Source: Coffea arabica
Taxonomy: Eukaryota; Streptophyta; Magnoliopsida; Gentianales; Rubiaceae
Reading direction: 5' to 3'
Assembly: GCF_036785885.1 (NCBI RefSeq)
Contig: NC_092312.1
Span: forward strand, 17,192,001-17,256,000
Length of the DNA stretch: 64,000 bases
The notes beneath the pieces were generated by a model. That model was not told the DNA's origin, did no database searches, and was given only the letters and a program-made list of their open reading frames with translations. Shown one piece after another: positions 12,501-24,220 of the stretch; positions within the stretch are counted from its first letter, which is position 1; each line of letters begins with the position of its first letter. The position numbers and the translations under genes were made by a program.

Positions 12501-15500
12501 TTGAAGCAAGAGCTGCTTCCTTTGGTTCCACTTTTCTGGTTAGTTGCCAGTTTGGATGGTTAATTGATGCTTTTCTATGCCATGTGTTTTTGTACATTTG
12601 ATACCCATCATCCTATTGTAGGTTACGCCGGTTTTGAGGTTAAAAAATCTAGTTTCCTGAAGTTTTTTGCCATTTTTTTGGGCTATCTGAACGTCTTGAG
12701 ATGGCCATTTAAATTTAGTAGAGAAGAAAGAAGAAAAACAAAGTTCAATAAAAAATAAATAAATAAAAGAGAAGAACAAAATAGATAGAGAAGAAAGTAC
12801 AAGAAAGGAACTGAAACAATGTAGGCTGTGAAAAATCATCTGGAGATGGTGCATGGACTTACTGCTCATTATTTGTTATATTGAATATCTAATGCTGCTT
12901 CAATAATCATGATATTGGTAACATGTCACTGTTGAGTTGTAAGGGAAACCCTTAAGCTAAAGTATGGTCTCTTCAATTTGACTTATTTATCACTAGCATG
13001 GCAGACCAATTAGATGCTCTTTATGCAGGGTCAGTAATGTCCATGACTATACATTTGCAAATCCTGTAGCTTTACAGGATTTGTCTATTGGGCTACACTT
13101 ATACTTTCTCCCATTTTAATAAGGCTTCACTTTATTGTAACCTACAAAAGTCATGGAGTTAATGAATGAAGCCTTCTATTTGTCAAAGAAAGGCTGTGCA
13201 CAACTAGGCTTTCTGAGACTTTCCACGTTGGCCTTGACTGGGTTGCCTTTGTGGCTGCACTTTTCTGTGTCAAGCAACCAGTTTTTCGTGTCTCTTTTAT
13301 AGCTGGAGTGAGTTGCAGGTAACCCTTTTTTTTGGGGTTTAAGGGCAACTAATCCCCTAGCATAGTGAAAGAGGCAATTTAGACTTTGCGATCTAAACCT
13401 TGGTGAGATTTTTAAGCGTGAAATAGGCAACTTACAGGTCAAAAATGGTATTTAAGTTTAACAGAAAGGTCAACTTTTTAGGATTTATACTTGGTAGGTA
13501 ATCTTGAAACTGGTTTCTGGATTTCTCAGTCTCTGTACTGGTTGCTCTAATCTTCCATGTAATGTGTTAAACAGTCAGGCACTAAAGGAGATGGGCACAA
13601 AGGATATGGACTTTGTACAACTAAACCAATTGATTGGAAGAAAAACTGGAGGCATATCAATCTACCCATTCACATCATCAGTGCAGGGCAAGGAGCATCC
13701 ATGTACTCACATGGTAGTTCGAGGGAAAGCCATGTCCTCACGAACTGAGGACCTTTTTAACTTGGTAAAATCCTTTTCTCATGTTGGCAACTGGAGAGTA
13801 ATTTCTGTTCATTGTTGTAAACTGTGTCTGAGAATGAAAGAGTGCCTAACATTTGGTAGTGTTCATTCATCTTTCATTGTCAGGCACTTCCTTTTCACAA
13901 AAAATGATCAATGGACCTGTTTCTACTAAGTTTCTAAATATGACAATGGCTAATTGGGGTTTTTATTTAACATTCTTTTTTTCATCACGGGTGCTTTTGA
14001 AATTTGAGGGAGAAGACAAAGGAGTCTATTTGTGATTTCAAAATCATCAGGAGTCAAGATGTCATAATCAAAATCTTTTTAATAATCATAAACTTGTTGT
14101 AAAGCAAATTCACTTTTGAGCAACCAGTGGCCTTTGGACAATCAACTGACAAAGATCATGAATTGGTTATTTGTAGATGAACCGCCTTCTTCAAGATGTC
14201 CAACTCACAGACCAAAAGCGTTTTAAGCAATTTGTCACTCAAAGCAAAGCAAGAATGGAGGTATCTATCAAGGTCATTGCACAATATATGATTTCTGTTC
14301 TACTTGTTAACCTTGCAAGTTGTTTGCTGTAGAATCGGTTGAGAGGAAGTGGTCATGGTATTGCGGCTTCTAGGATGGATGCGAAGCTTAATGCTGCTGG
14401 ATGGATCGCGGAACAAATGGGTGGTGTCAGGTGATACAATTGAATGTCTTCATTTATTTTGCATTTCTACTTCTATAATTGTCAACTTTGTGCCTTGTAA
14501 ATATTTAGTACCATTACTCATTTAAGAATTGTTGTAGCATGTTACATCCCTTTTTAAGCTTTGCTCCTCCTGTTCTGCATTTCTAAGTTCTGTGAACTTA
14601 GTACTTTAAACAACTCTTTGCTGGATTAGCTCATTACTGTAGCTTCTTTTGGTATGGATGTGGTGAAATGTCACATGCTTTTGTTTATCTTGTTGAGCAT
14701 TGTAGGTTTTTGATTTGTTGAGGTTTTAAATTTTAACTTGTAGAGGGAGAAAGTGGTTCTCTATGAAAAATGGATTTAATGAGTCTGTTATCTGTAATGA
14801 TTGCAGCTACCTTGAATTTCTGCGAGGTCTTGAAGAGAAGGTTGACAATGAATGGCCTGAAATTGCCTCCTCACTTGAGGAGATCAGGAATTCCCTGTTT
14901 TCAAAAGACAGATGCCTAATAAATCTCACTGCAGATGGAAAAAATCTTGCAAGTGCAGAAAAATATATCAGCAACTTCCTCGATTTGCTTCCTCGCTCTT
15001 CCTCAGTTGAATCATTTGCTTGGAGTGCGCGACTTCCTTCAACAAATGAAGCCATTGTGATACCTACTCAGGTTAGATGTACTAGTCATGTTAAATTCAG
15101 CTATTGGGTTTATGCTTTTATTGGAATATTTATTTTTTAGCTTTTATGATACTATGTATCTAGGTAAATTATGTTGGAAAAGCAGCAAATCTGTACGATG
15201 CTGGATATCAGCTTAAAGGGAGTTCATACGTGATATCTAGGTACATCAGTAATACATGGTTGTGGGACCGTGTACGAGTTAGTGGAGGAGCTTATGGTGG
15301 ATTTTGTGATTTTGACACACACTCAGGTACAGACATAGGCGTTCATGTGTAGCTGCATCCTATTGTTAGCTTCATAAATCTAATGTTTAACTATGAAATT
15401 CTTTATTCAGGAGTCTTCTCATTTCTATCTTATCGCGACCCTAATTTGTTAAAGACGCTTGAAGTGTATGATGGAACAAGTGATTTTTTAAGACAATTAG

Positions 15501-16296
15501 AGATGGATGATGATAGTTTGACCAAGGCAATAATTGGGACCATAGGAGATGTAGATTCATACCAGCTACCTGATGCCAAAGGATATAGTAGGTACGTGCT
15601 TTGCCAACTCTCTATGTGGTTGTAAAAACACCAGTGATGGGCAGAATTTCTATCTTGTCCAAGATATTCTCCTCAAGACAATAAAGTATACAGGAAATAC
15701 ATGTCTTTCAATGACATAATGGACTATGATCACATCTTTGTTTACTAGCTTTGCGAGAAATGTTGTGACATGATATTTGACCTCATAAATAGAATTGAAT
15801 TTTCTTCTGCAGGCCTCATTGTTCCTTTTAACTTTATCTTATCCTTCCTTTGAATCTCATATTGATTGGCATTATTGTTAACTATTTTGCTTCTTTTAGT
15901 TTACTACGGCATCTACTGGGAATAACAGAAGAAGAAAGGCAAAGGAGAAGAGAAGAGATCCTATCTACCAGGTAAAGTCTCCATAATTGAGACAGACATT
16001 AATGGGAAGGTCTGTTTATGCACCACCATAGAAGAACTTGAAGCATCTAGCTATAGATTTCTGTAGCAATTTAGCCAAGGGCTACATCTTTAGATTTTTT
16101 CTGTATGCTCCATCTCATTAGCTAATTCATCTAATATGGTATCCTTTTGCAAAGGTTGAGTGATTTTAGAGAATTTGCTGCTGTAATTGAGGCTGTTAAA
16201 GATAAAGGGGTGGTGGTTGCTGTGGCATCTCCAGATGATGTTGGAGCTGCACACAAGGAGCGTCCTGCCTTCTTCGAAGTCAAGAAAGCCCTCTAA
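6573..16296 (+). CDS. PREP: Presequence protease (PreP), organellar M16C zinc metalloprotease, 19 exons
   Basis: Exons: 6573-6840, 6961-7144, 7862-8036, 8132-8264, 8445-8515, 8718-8801, 9878-9968, 11223-11743, 11850-12014, 12108-12326, 12411-12538, 13575-13764, 14177-14260, 14333-14430, 14807-15071, 15164-15326, 15411-15591, 15900-15971, 16155-16296. They total 3234 nt, giving 1077 aa, matching the roughly 1080 aa of Arabidopsis PreP1, and every junction keeps phase. The inverted zinc motif HILEH is at residues 159-163 in exon 3. The first 85-90 residues are rich in Ser, Arg and Leu, as in a dual mitochondrial and chloroplast transit peptide. The family degrades cleaved targeting peptides and other short unfolded peptides inside the organelle, using a large closed two-lobed chamber. 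Conserved blocks such as SLRENNTGSFPRG, RGSGHGIAA and VSGGAYGGFCDFD are intact, and the protein ends FFEVKKAL. Intron 1 is GC-AG; the others are GT-AG. No sign of damage. Confidence 0.95.
6841..6960 (+). other. GC-AG intron 1 of PreP
   Basis: The donor is CAG followed by GCATTT and the acceptor is CTGTAG. Exon 1 is 268 nt and ends one base into a codon; exon 2 starts with the two bases that complete it as GAG and then reads straight into the conserved PreP N-terminus. No GT in the area gives the right phase, and read-through meets a TAA at once. Confidence 0.75.
8802..11222 (+). other. Two long PreP introns around exon 7
   Basis: The introns 8802-9877 and 9969-11222 are the longest in the gene at about 1.1 and 1.25 kb. 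They are T-rich and contain only short open frames. I see no transposon ends or RNA gene in them. Confidence 0.6.
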
Positions 16297-17640
16297 TATG
16301 TAAGAATTCCCATATTGTTTACCAATTTTTTCATAGAAAAGGAATTAGTTTAGGGGTTTCAGTAATTTGAAAGATTACAAAATTGAAATGCATACCTCTG
16401 AACAAATGAAGAAACAATTATACATGATGGCGACACATTAAAATGCCTACAGAAGTTTGTCTTTATTTTGCTTGCCTCATGTATAAAACTGTTAAATATC
16501 GGGTGGAATATTGTTGGAGAGCCCTGATCTGTCGTAATTGGCAGTACTCCTTTGTGGAGCGATTCACGTTTTGATGGCAGAATGCATTTTTAGACTTTAG
16601 TCTTGATGGTGATACAATTATGGAAGTAAAATGGGAGCGCGATTGTCAGAGATCATTCATCCTTAAATCCCCATCTTTCTGTTGAGTTTGGTTGCATTGT
16701 AGAAATTAAGCTTGAAAAGATGCTAAACGCCGTACCAGCCAATTCAGAGAGAACTTTTCTGCTTGGCTTGACCTCCCATGAAAGTTAACTCAAATTGTAC
16801 AAAAGGTTAATGATTTTTATAATGGATTACCTTGCTATCTTGCCCTGCTGGGTGGAGGGGGAGTTTAGAGCTAGACAAGAAGCATTGCGTTTCCAAAATT
16901 GTGAGGTTCAAATGACAAGTTAGGAAATTTTATCATTGGTTATTTGGGCACAGATTTAGAGTCTGGATAGCTAAACTGTATTCAGGTCTTGGTCATAGTC
17001 TAAAGTCACAGGTTTGCCATTGGCTTCTGAGTTGGTTTGAGGATAATGAAGGGTAGGGTAGAAGATTGTAGTTTGGTCATCCATTCTCTCCTGTATTTCT
17101 ACGAAGACAGCGAGCAACAGATTGTGATTCAAATTACAAACAGGATAAGATAGATGCGTCGCCACATTGGGAAATTGGCTCCTTGTGATTCGACATGTGC
17201 TAACAGGAGATAGACAGTACCCTCATTTTGAGGGAGTTGAAAGACGTAACTGCTAGTTTTGTAAGTACATTGCGTCCATCCCAGACCCCACCAAATAATA
17301 CTCTCTTTGGTCGCTACGAACCAATGCTGCCAAGCCATTCCACTCTCAGCCCGACACGCTGCCGAGGGAATCCAAGGTCATTAATACATACCCTTCTCCC
17401 CACCCCCCCCCCTTCCTTTTCTACACCTTTCTGCTCACTGTGTGTGCGGAAGATTCTCCTTGGGATTCAGAAATCAGAGACGACTCCATTTGTATACTCG
17501 ATCTCTTGTTTCTTCATTACTTTTCTTTTAAGTCCGGAAAGAAAAAAAAAAAAAAAACCTTTTTGTCTCGCCTTAGAATGGGTAATCTTCCTTTCCTCCT
17601 CAACTTTTTAAGTTACCCAAAACGGGAAACCAAAATTTTT
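16297..17640. other. Region downstream of PreP
   Basis: The first few hundred bases should be the PreP 3' UTR. Beyond that, 17220-17580 is CT-rich with a C9 run and an A14 run and looks like an isolated leader or promoter fragment, but no conserved coding sequence follows it. No gene is supported. Confidence 0.4.
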
Positions 17641-17915
17641 TTGAAATGTCAATAATGTCTTTTATTTAAAATTATATATAAAATATTAATTTTTATTACT
17701 TGAGCTTGATTAGGCTTAATTGAACTCGAATAAGCTCGATTGAGCTTGATTTGAATTAATTACATTTAATTAAACTCAAGCTCGAGTTCCATAAATTGAG
17801 GTCGAGCTCGAATTTTAAAAGCTTGACGAGCTCGAGCTCGAGCTTAGTTATTTTGCCTCGAGCCAAGCTTGAGTAGTGCACTACTCGAGCTCGACTTGAC
17901 TCGACAGCACCCCTA
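17640..17915. repeat. CGAG/GAGCTC-rich dispersed repeat, partial copy
   Basis: From about 17700 the DNA is made of degenerate GAGCTCGA and GAGCTTGA units in both orientations, ending CAGCACCCCTA at 17915. The CACCCCTA end is the complement of the TAGGGGTG terminus typical of plant hAT-like MITEs. A fuller relative lies at about 48254-48770. A matching left end is not found, so this copy is probably truncated. Confidence 0.5.
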
Positions 17916-18783
17916 GTGTAGAGATGAGTTCTGAGTTCTTCCTTTCCTGATCTTCAAGAACTGGTGATTGTGATTCTAAACTTGATGATGGAGATGAGTT
18001 AAGTCTTACATGACGAAAATTGTGTTACTCTCCTTTGCACCACCCTACGCTCTAGCTTAAAAAGGATGAGCTAATTTTTCAATTCGTGGCTCTACAACAA
18101 AAAGGATATTTCTACTACTAGTTTTCATGGGTTCATTTTTATTTTGTCTGTAGGCACTCTCCTTGGAAAAGGACGCACATCTTTACAGTTTACTGGATGG
18201 AGATGCACATGGCAGCACTAATATTTGGCTGAAATTAATGAGCCCACTAACATTAGCATTAAAATGGAACAGCTTTTCGCATCCACTACGTTAAAAGAGT
18301 ATTAACATCCACCATGTAAACTAGTACAAGCTTGGCTACTGTTTCAAAAAGAAAACATTTGGGGTTGCTGTCAAATTTTTGTCATCCAAATGGAATACCT
18401 AATAAACAATTGACCATAATACAGGATAGCCTGAATAAGAAGCAGTTGGTAGAATTTTTCTACAGAGCCCCGATTTTTGGAAGTTGGCCATCGCCTAAAT
18501 TAAGTGATTCTGCGGAGCATGGCTCGCCCTTCATCGATATAAAATCTCCCCTTTCTCTTCTTTCCGCGAGGAAAACTATACCGACTTTTGCCGATTCTAA
18601 ACACATGTATACATGAAATTGAAATACTTTACTTGCATTGCAAAAGAGTTTGATGCTGGGTTTCATATTACTGTCCAGACGTTGGAAATTGGACCACGTG
18701 ACTTCCCGAGCATTCAAAACAAAATACGTATGAAAATGGAACTCAGGACCACTGTGGTCCGATTTCGAATTTAAGGTCTACCC

Positions 18784-18996
18784 GGAATTTGTCCCAACCT
18801 TCGTATCCATTAACAGCTTAAAAAACGAAAGAGAAGCATGGTGTCATTTATCATTTTGCAGGTTGCTCCGGGTTGAGGGTGGTGGGGTGGGGTTAACTAT
18901 AGCATTAAAAGCTTTAAGGTTGGAATTTGCCCCAACCTTCGTACCCATAAAAAAAGCTTATAAACGAAAGAGAAGCATGGTGTCATTTATCATTCG
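18784..18996. repeat. Short direct repeat, two copies of about 75 bp
   Basis: The segment at about 18784-18856 recurs at about 18921-18994. Both contain CCCAACCTTCGTA and the block GAAAGAGAAGCATGGTGTCA with only small differences, separated by about 65 bp that include a G-rich piece. No gene is associated. Confidence 0.6.
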
Positions 18997-19307
18997 CAAA
19001 AGCAATGCTAGCAGAATTCGAAGACGTCAAGGCAGTGTCCTGAGTTATATTCATCTACCCTCTCTTTAGTCATCTCATCATAACATAACATTGAATTTTG
19101 CCACAAGCGGTCCAGTTTGATTTCTATCGACGCAGACTTTTTCGAGAGAGAGAGAGAGAGGCAAACTTCAAAGTACAATTGAGAAGTCATTCATCTGCAT
19201 GCCAAATTGGTAATGTTTCCAGTCGACAGTGGCTGAGTTGTTATGGACCTTCATGACAATTTAATACACAACTCTACCTAATTTGTTGAGCTCTCAGAAA
19301 CACGGAT

Positions 19308-19317
<10 letters not shown>

Positions 19318-19338
<21 letters not shown>

Positions 19339-19382
19339 CACACACATCCATGCGTGTAAAATGGACGTACGTACGTACGTAC
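19318..19382. repeat. Microsatellites (TA)n, (CA)n and (GTAC)n
   Basis: A short TA run is followed by CA repeats and then, after about 20 bases, four to five units of GTAC at about 19366-19382. Simple sequence only. Confidence 0.8.
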
Positions 19383-19483
19383 CATCGATACAACTACCGT
19401 GATGGATACGACTTCAATTTATTAACCGAAGATGTCCGTCGCGTTATATGATGACAGTGACGCTGTATTTCTTCATTGAAGAC

Positions 19484-19894
19484 TATGGTTCAAAGTCACG
19501 GTCGCGGTCGCGGTCGCGGCCCGGAACGTTTCACATCGGTTTCGGCAGATCAGTCGCGGTCTCGGTGAGACGCAAATTTTAAAGTATTTAATATTCTAAA
19601 AATTGTTAATAATGTAAAAATGTATGCTAAATAAAAATAATTAAAAAATAGCAAAAGAAACTGCTAAGTCAATCCGTCGCGGTGTGACTCGGTTGATTTC
19701 TCGTCTTGACTCGGGATAACTCGGAGTGACTCGGTGTAACTCGGCCGAGTCAATCCGTCGCGGTGACGACTCGGCCGATTTCTCGGCGAGTCAAGTATTT
19801 CGGTATCGTTTCGTCACGGTATCGTATCGGTAGAGGCCGAGACGGTGACGACTTGGCCGAGTCATCTCGGTCTCGGCCGAGACTTTGAACCATG
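19484..19894. mobile_element. hAT-like MITE with 8-bp target duplication
   Basis: Termini are TATGGTTCAAAGTC on the left and, on the opposite strand at the right, CATGGTTCAAAGTC. The 8-mer TTGAAGAC sits directly outside both ends (19476-19483 and 19895-19902), as expected for a hAT target-site duplication. The 411-bp body has no coding capacity and is built of CGG/TCGG-rich subterminal repeats (GGTCGC tandem units on the left, CTCGGCCGAGTC palindromes in the right half) around an AT-rich middle. The perfect duplication suggests a fairly recent insertion. Confidence 0.75.
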
Positions 19895-20527
19895 TTGAAG
19901 ACGGCTTGATTCAACATACATATAAAACAGGCAGATAAGAATTAACGCTGCGCAGACGATGTCACACAGGATCACGGTTGCCAGAGATTTGTATAACACG
20001 AAACCCCAAAAAATATATATATATATATATTATTTTTACACAAGTACACACACACAGGCACAACTTCGAGGGAATTGATCAGAATGCAGAAAGATCACTA
20101 GAAAGAAACGTATGAAGATTGAACTGGAGGGATGTATCATGTATGTATGAAGATTGAAAATTTTTGCCGGTCATCTGGATAATTTTAGGCATTTAGATTA
20201 GAAGCCTTGCTAGGTAGGTTGAAATAATTAACGCCATTACTTAAATCGTAATTAAGGCCACTGAATCCATGGATCGGTTCTTTTCTTTTAGCCGTTCCTC
20301 TACTCTTTTAAGGGTACTACAGCTTCCAGTTCGCGGCTCCGACAGTACTCTGTTTGTCTATTTTAAGTTTCCATTCATTCATTCTTGTTGTTAGATATTA
20401 TTATTAAGTACTGCTGTTGAGTTCTTACTGCTTTTTATTGCCTGCCTGCCTATTTGAACTCCGTAACAATGTAGAGACCTACCCTTCTTTATTATTATTA
20501 TTATTTTTTCTTTTTTTTTTTGGTTGT

Positions 20528-20560
<33 letters not shown>
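20528..20560 (+). repeat. Poly(G) homopolymer, 33 bases
   Basis: An uninterrupted run of 33 G follows a T-rich stretch and is followed by AGAGAAC. Runs this long are uncommon in plant nuclear DNA and could form G-quadruplex structure on the + strand. The exact length is also the kind of value sequencing gets wrong. Confidence 0.85.
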
Positions 20561-20561
<1 letters not shown>

Positions 20562-20937
20562 GAGAACTACCCATGGAGTACTTCTTTTTTCTAGCCTTTT
20601 CATCCCTTAAATGCTAAAAGAAGATCAGAAAGTACACAAAACAGAAATAAATCCCTCGCTGTGTTTAGTTAGATTATAAAAGATTTTGGAATTGCGTCAA
20701 ATATTATACGCCGGCGAACTCTACCATTTGCAAATTAAGATTCACTGCAGCTTTAAGTTGCAGACACATAACTTTTATATATACATCTGTTGAATGGATT
20801 TTTTGCTATAAGACAGACAACAAAAACTAAATGTATTTGCTACTGAAAATTACATGTCCACAAGATTAATCCTCCTGGAACATAGTAGTTCTACTTCTGT
20901 ATAGACCCTTTGCTGTTCTCTTTTTTTTTTTTTCTTT

Positions 20938-21115
20938 TTTTGTCGACACAGGGATGTCCGGATCAATTCTTACGGGGCCCGACTAATCTCCTGCGGCCCG
21001 GACCCGGCGCCCTAACTCGGCCCGAACACGTTAAGTGTGCAAAGAAATTCAGCAGAGCGGAGACTCGAACTTGTGACCTCAAGGTTCACTGGTGAGAGTT
21101 CACGCGGGGCTCCTT
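20938..21115. repeat. GC-rich dispersed repeat fragment, possibly SINE-like
   Basis: About 180 GC-rich bases start after a poly(T) run and contain a phrase resembling a tRNA T-arm / B-box (GAGACTCGAACTTGTGACCT). This stands out sharply from the AT-rich flanks. No clear poly(A) tail or target duplication was found, so the class is uncertain. Confidence 0.3.
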
Positions 21116-21229
21116 TGCTGTTCTCCAGGTTCAACAGTTTTAGAGAACGAAACAAGGTCGTCTGCAATCACAATGGCCTGAATATACAGAGAACAACCTA
21201 GCGCCCTGGGCTTCTATATAGGGTTTAGG

Positions 21230-21493
21230 TAGGAGTGTGCAATTTCCAAAAAAAAAAAAGATTTACCGACTATTTCGATTTGAAATCGGAACTTCGAAAT
21301 TGGAAAAAATGAATTACAAGTCAAACAGGCCGAATTCATCGAATTTGGTAAACTACCTAATTCCGAAATAAAATTGAAATCGGAATTTATGAATTTGAAA
21401 TTAAAATCGGTCGAAACTTCCAATATCCAATTTTTTGAAAATTTTGAATTCATAGTTCTGATTTATTGAAATCCAATTCAATGCTCACCCCTA
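21230..21493. mobile_element. hAT-like MITE with TAGGGGTG-type ends
   Basis: The left end reads TAGGAGTGTGCAATT and the right end, on the other strand, reads TAGGGGTGAGCATTG. Flanking 8-mers GGTTTAGG and CTTTTAGG agree at six positions, compatible with an aged hAT target duplication. The 264-bp interior is made of AATCGGAA/TTCGAAAT-like palindromic pieces and codes for nothing. Confidence 0.55.
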
Positions 21494-22944
21494 CTTTTAG
21501 GCTAGTCTCACTTTTTTTTTTTTATTATGTCAATGATGCATTACGTCTCTTCCTTCTCTGGATTTGTTACTGAATTAACTTGTTACTCTATTTGATAGAA
21601 CATGGGAACATACTTTGAAAGAACGGTGCGTTAGACAAAAATAAGTTAGTACACGTTCCTCTTTTTTTTTTTTTTTTAAAAAAAACAAACTAAAATATGT
21701 TTGTCTTGTCTAGTCAGAATGCCATTTATTAAAAATTACAGTAAATGCCCTATCCAATTGGTCATATCATCATCCAATATACTTCAATTGTAGATTTCAA
21801 TGAACAGCATTGCCTTTTTTATTATATATATATATTAAAAAAAAAGTCAATTCACAAGTCTCGAGCCGAGCTCTCGCTTGCATTCTTTTCTAGTACCACC
21901 CAATTCATTACTTCCCGTCCTCCTCCCTCCCGCATTTCGTATGCTTCATGGAAGAACATAGTTGATTGACTAAATTCTTTAGCGATGGACAACTTTTTGG
22001 GAGCTAATAACTGCATTATGTTTTGCGATTGGTGATTGCTTTATTTTGAATTGTAATTAGTCTAAGATCAATTTACAATATATGTATGCTGTTCTACACG
22101 GTACAAAATGGCTTAATTTAGAGAAAGATGAACTATAAATCTATAATCAGTATGAGCCTTCATTTAAACTTCAAAATATTGCAGTAAATTTATTTTCTTT
22201 TTCTATTTTTCGTTACTAAAATCTCTTAGTTCCACTAGTAGTTAGTTACTGAGTTGGTTACCACTTGAAAATCATCATCAGTAAGATGCCCTGGGCATCT
22301 TCAACCACGTCATTTTGATTCCCGGTGACATTTACGGGCTATAACCGGTCACTCTCTCCTCGAATTACGTGTCACTCCGCCATTAGCCCAAATGGATCAA
22401 TTTATCCTCTTTTGAGCTATAAAAGAAACGGCCCAGAGATCGCCTCCTGACGGCATCCCCATGTGCCTGTCGCCGTAACGGAGTCAGGACCACATGTTCT
22501 GTTCAACGCCTTCCATAACCGTCTCATCCAATCTCCACCGTCCGATCACATGACAATTCCACGTTTCCTCTCTCCCTGTCCCCATAATACCCCTGCTCTC
22601 CAACAAACCACTACTAACTAATTAACACCCCCCCCCCTTCTTTCCCCCAGGCCACCCAAGTTCCAGCGGCTCCTTTTCCTTCCTCGGCCGAGAGCGAGAG
22701 AGAGACTGTGGAGAGAGAGAGAGCAACTCTGCTTGTGTGTGCGTGTTGTGCGTGCGTTTCAAGTCGCTTTTAAGTAAATTTGATTGTGGAAGCTGGGACG
22801 GAATATCATTATACCGACGGGTGTACAAATTTAAAGATATTTATTGAGATATACGTATTTATATATATGCGGAAATATATGTATATGTAAAAGACTCAAG
22901 GAAGGAAAAAAAAAAAGAGGGAGAGAGAGACTAATTAAAAACAG
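21494..22944. other. Intergenic region and promoter of the KRP gene
   Basis: AT-rich DNA gives way from about 22300 to a less AT-rich promoter-like region. A good TATA-box match (CTATAAAAG) lies at about 22418-22426, some 520 bases upstream of the KRP ATG; a long leader or a later start is possible. The presumed 5' UTR contains a C10 run (about 22627) and GA-rich microsatellites at about 22690-22725 and 22918-22930. Confidence 0.45.
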
Positions 22945-24220
22945 ATGGGAGATTACCTGAGGAAATGTGAGAGATCAATTGGAGAGATGGCAGCAGCAGC
23001 GGCTACGGAAATCGGCGGAGAAATTATCAAAATGAGAGCCGTGGAGGAGGAGGAGGAGGTTACCAGCTCCAGTAAGAGACGTAAAGTCGACGATTGTGAT
23101 GAGGCGCCTGAGCCGCAGCTAAATTTGCCAGCCTATACAGTTTCGGCTTCTGCTGCAAATTCAACGACGACGTCCTCGGCGGCCAACGTCCATGAGGAGA
23201 AAATGAGATCCACCGATCTGAAGGTGAAGCTAAACTTCAAATTCAAACTCGTAAAGCATTTACTAATACTGCTACTTCTCTACGTAATAAATTTTTTTTT
23301 TTTTTTGGATAGGTTCTGAATTTTTTATTTACTTATCCACATGAAGTTAATTTTTGTGTTTATTGTTGAATTTACAGCACCAGGATTCCGAAACTGAAAT
23401 TTCCACGCTCATAATCCGCCAATTCAGGTATATATGCACTGAATACAGTTCTTCTCTTCCTTTCTATCTCAAAATTTCGAAACTGAAACCAGCGATCATC
23501 TGCTTAAAAGTAACTTTAATTTCAAATTTTAAGTAGAGCTATAATTGTATCTGTATCTGACCTTATTAGTCATCATCCTCCATGTGCATGAGCGTTTCGC
23601 TATTCACTGCTTCACATTTAAAAAAAAAAAATTTCTAGCTTTTTTCCACTGATTTGATCATGCATATAATTTGGTAATAGAGAGACGAGTCCGTCAAGTG
23701 AGATTTGCGGAGGAGACTCGGGGATAGAGTTGATGGAGTCTATATCGTCAACGACAACAAAGAAGGAGGAGTCTTCTCGGAGAAATCGTCAGGAGTTGAA
23801 AACCAAAACTTGCATGCCTTCAGCAGCGGAGATCGAAGAGTTCTTCGCCGTGGCTGAAAAGCGACAGCAGAAACAATTCGCGGAAAAGTAAGTAGTGATT
23901 AATGGCAACGTTATAGGTTAGAATCCTAGCAGAGATCAAGGCCAGAAATAATCTCCAATTCTAATAAAAACCTTTCCCAGAGAAGAGCTGCTGCTAAATA
24001 CGTGTAGTCCCAAAAGAGGAAACCCAACACTCTAAATTTGCTACGCAGTGATGAACACCGAACAATGATAGTCATGTATCATTGATCAGCTTTAACAGTA
24101 GCCTAGTAGTACTCGGCCTCTCTCATGAGTCGTTGTTTGTTGTGAATCAGGTACAACTATGATATAGTGAAGGACGTGCCATTGGAAGGCCGGTACGAGT
24201 GGGTACGTTTGAAGCCTTAA
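22945..24220 (+). CDS. KRP: Cyclin-dependent kinase inhibitor of the KRP/ICK family, 4 exons
   Basis: Exons 22945-23223, 23378-23427, 23681-23887 and 24151-24220 total 606 nt and code for 201 aa with matching phases. The N-terminus MGDYLRKCER is the usual KRP start. A nuclear localisation signal KRRKVD is at residues 44-49, after an acidic run encoded by GAG repeats. The conserved C-terminal CDK/cyclin-binding region runs from about residue 156 (PSAAEIEEFF) to the end, including YNYDIVKDVPLEGRYEW, and is split by the last intron after EK. The family binds and inhibits CDKA-cyclin D complexes in the nucleus and restrains entry into S phase and endoreduplication. The middle (residues 110-155) is Ser/Thr/Lys-rich and probably disordered. 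Which numbered KRP this is cannot be told. Confidence 0.92.

Noticed and set aside
17228-17655. ORFs downstream of PreP in a CT-rich leader-like stretch
   Set aside because: No conserved motif, homopolymer-driven, and no following exon recognised.
20391-20617. ORFs across the poly(G) tract
   Set aside because: Translations are poly-Gly or poly-Pro from simple sequence.
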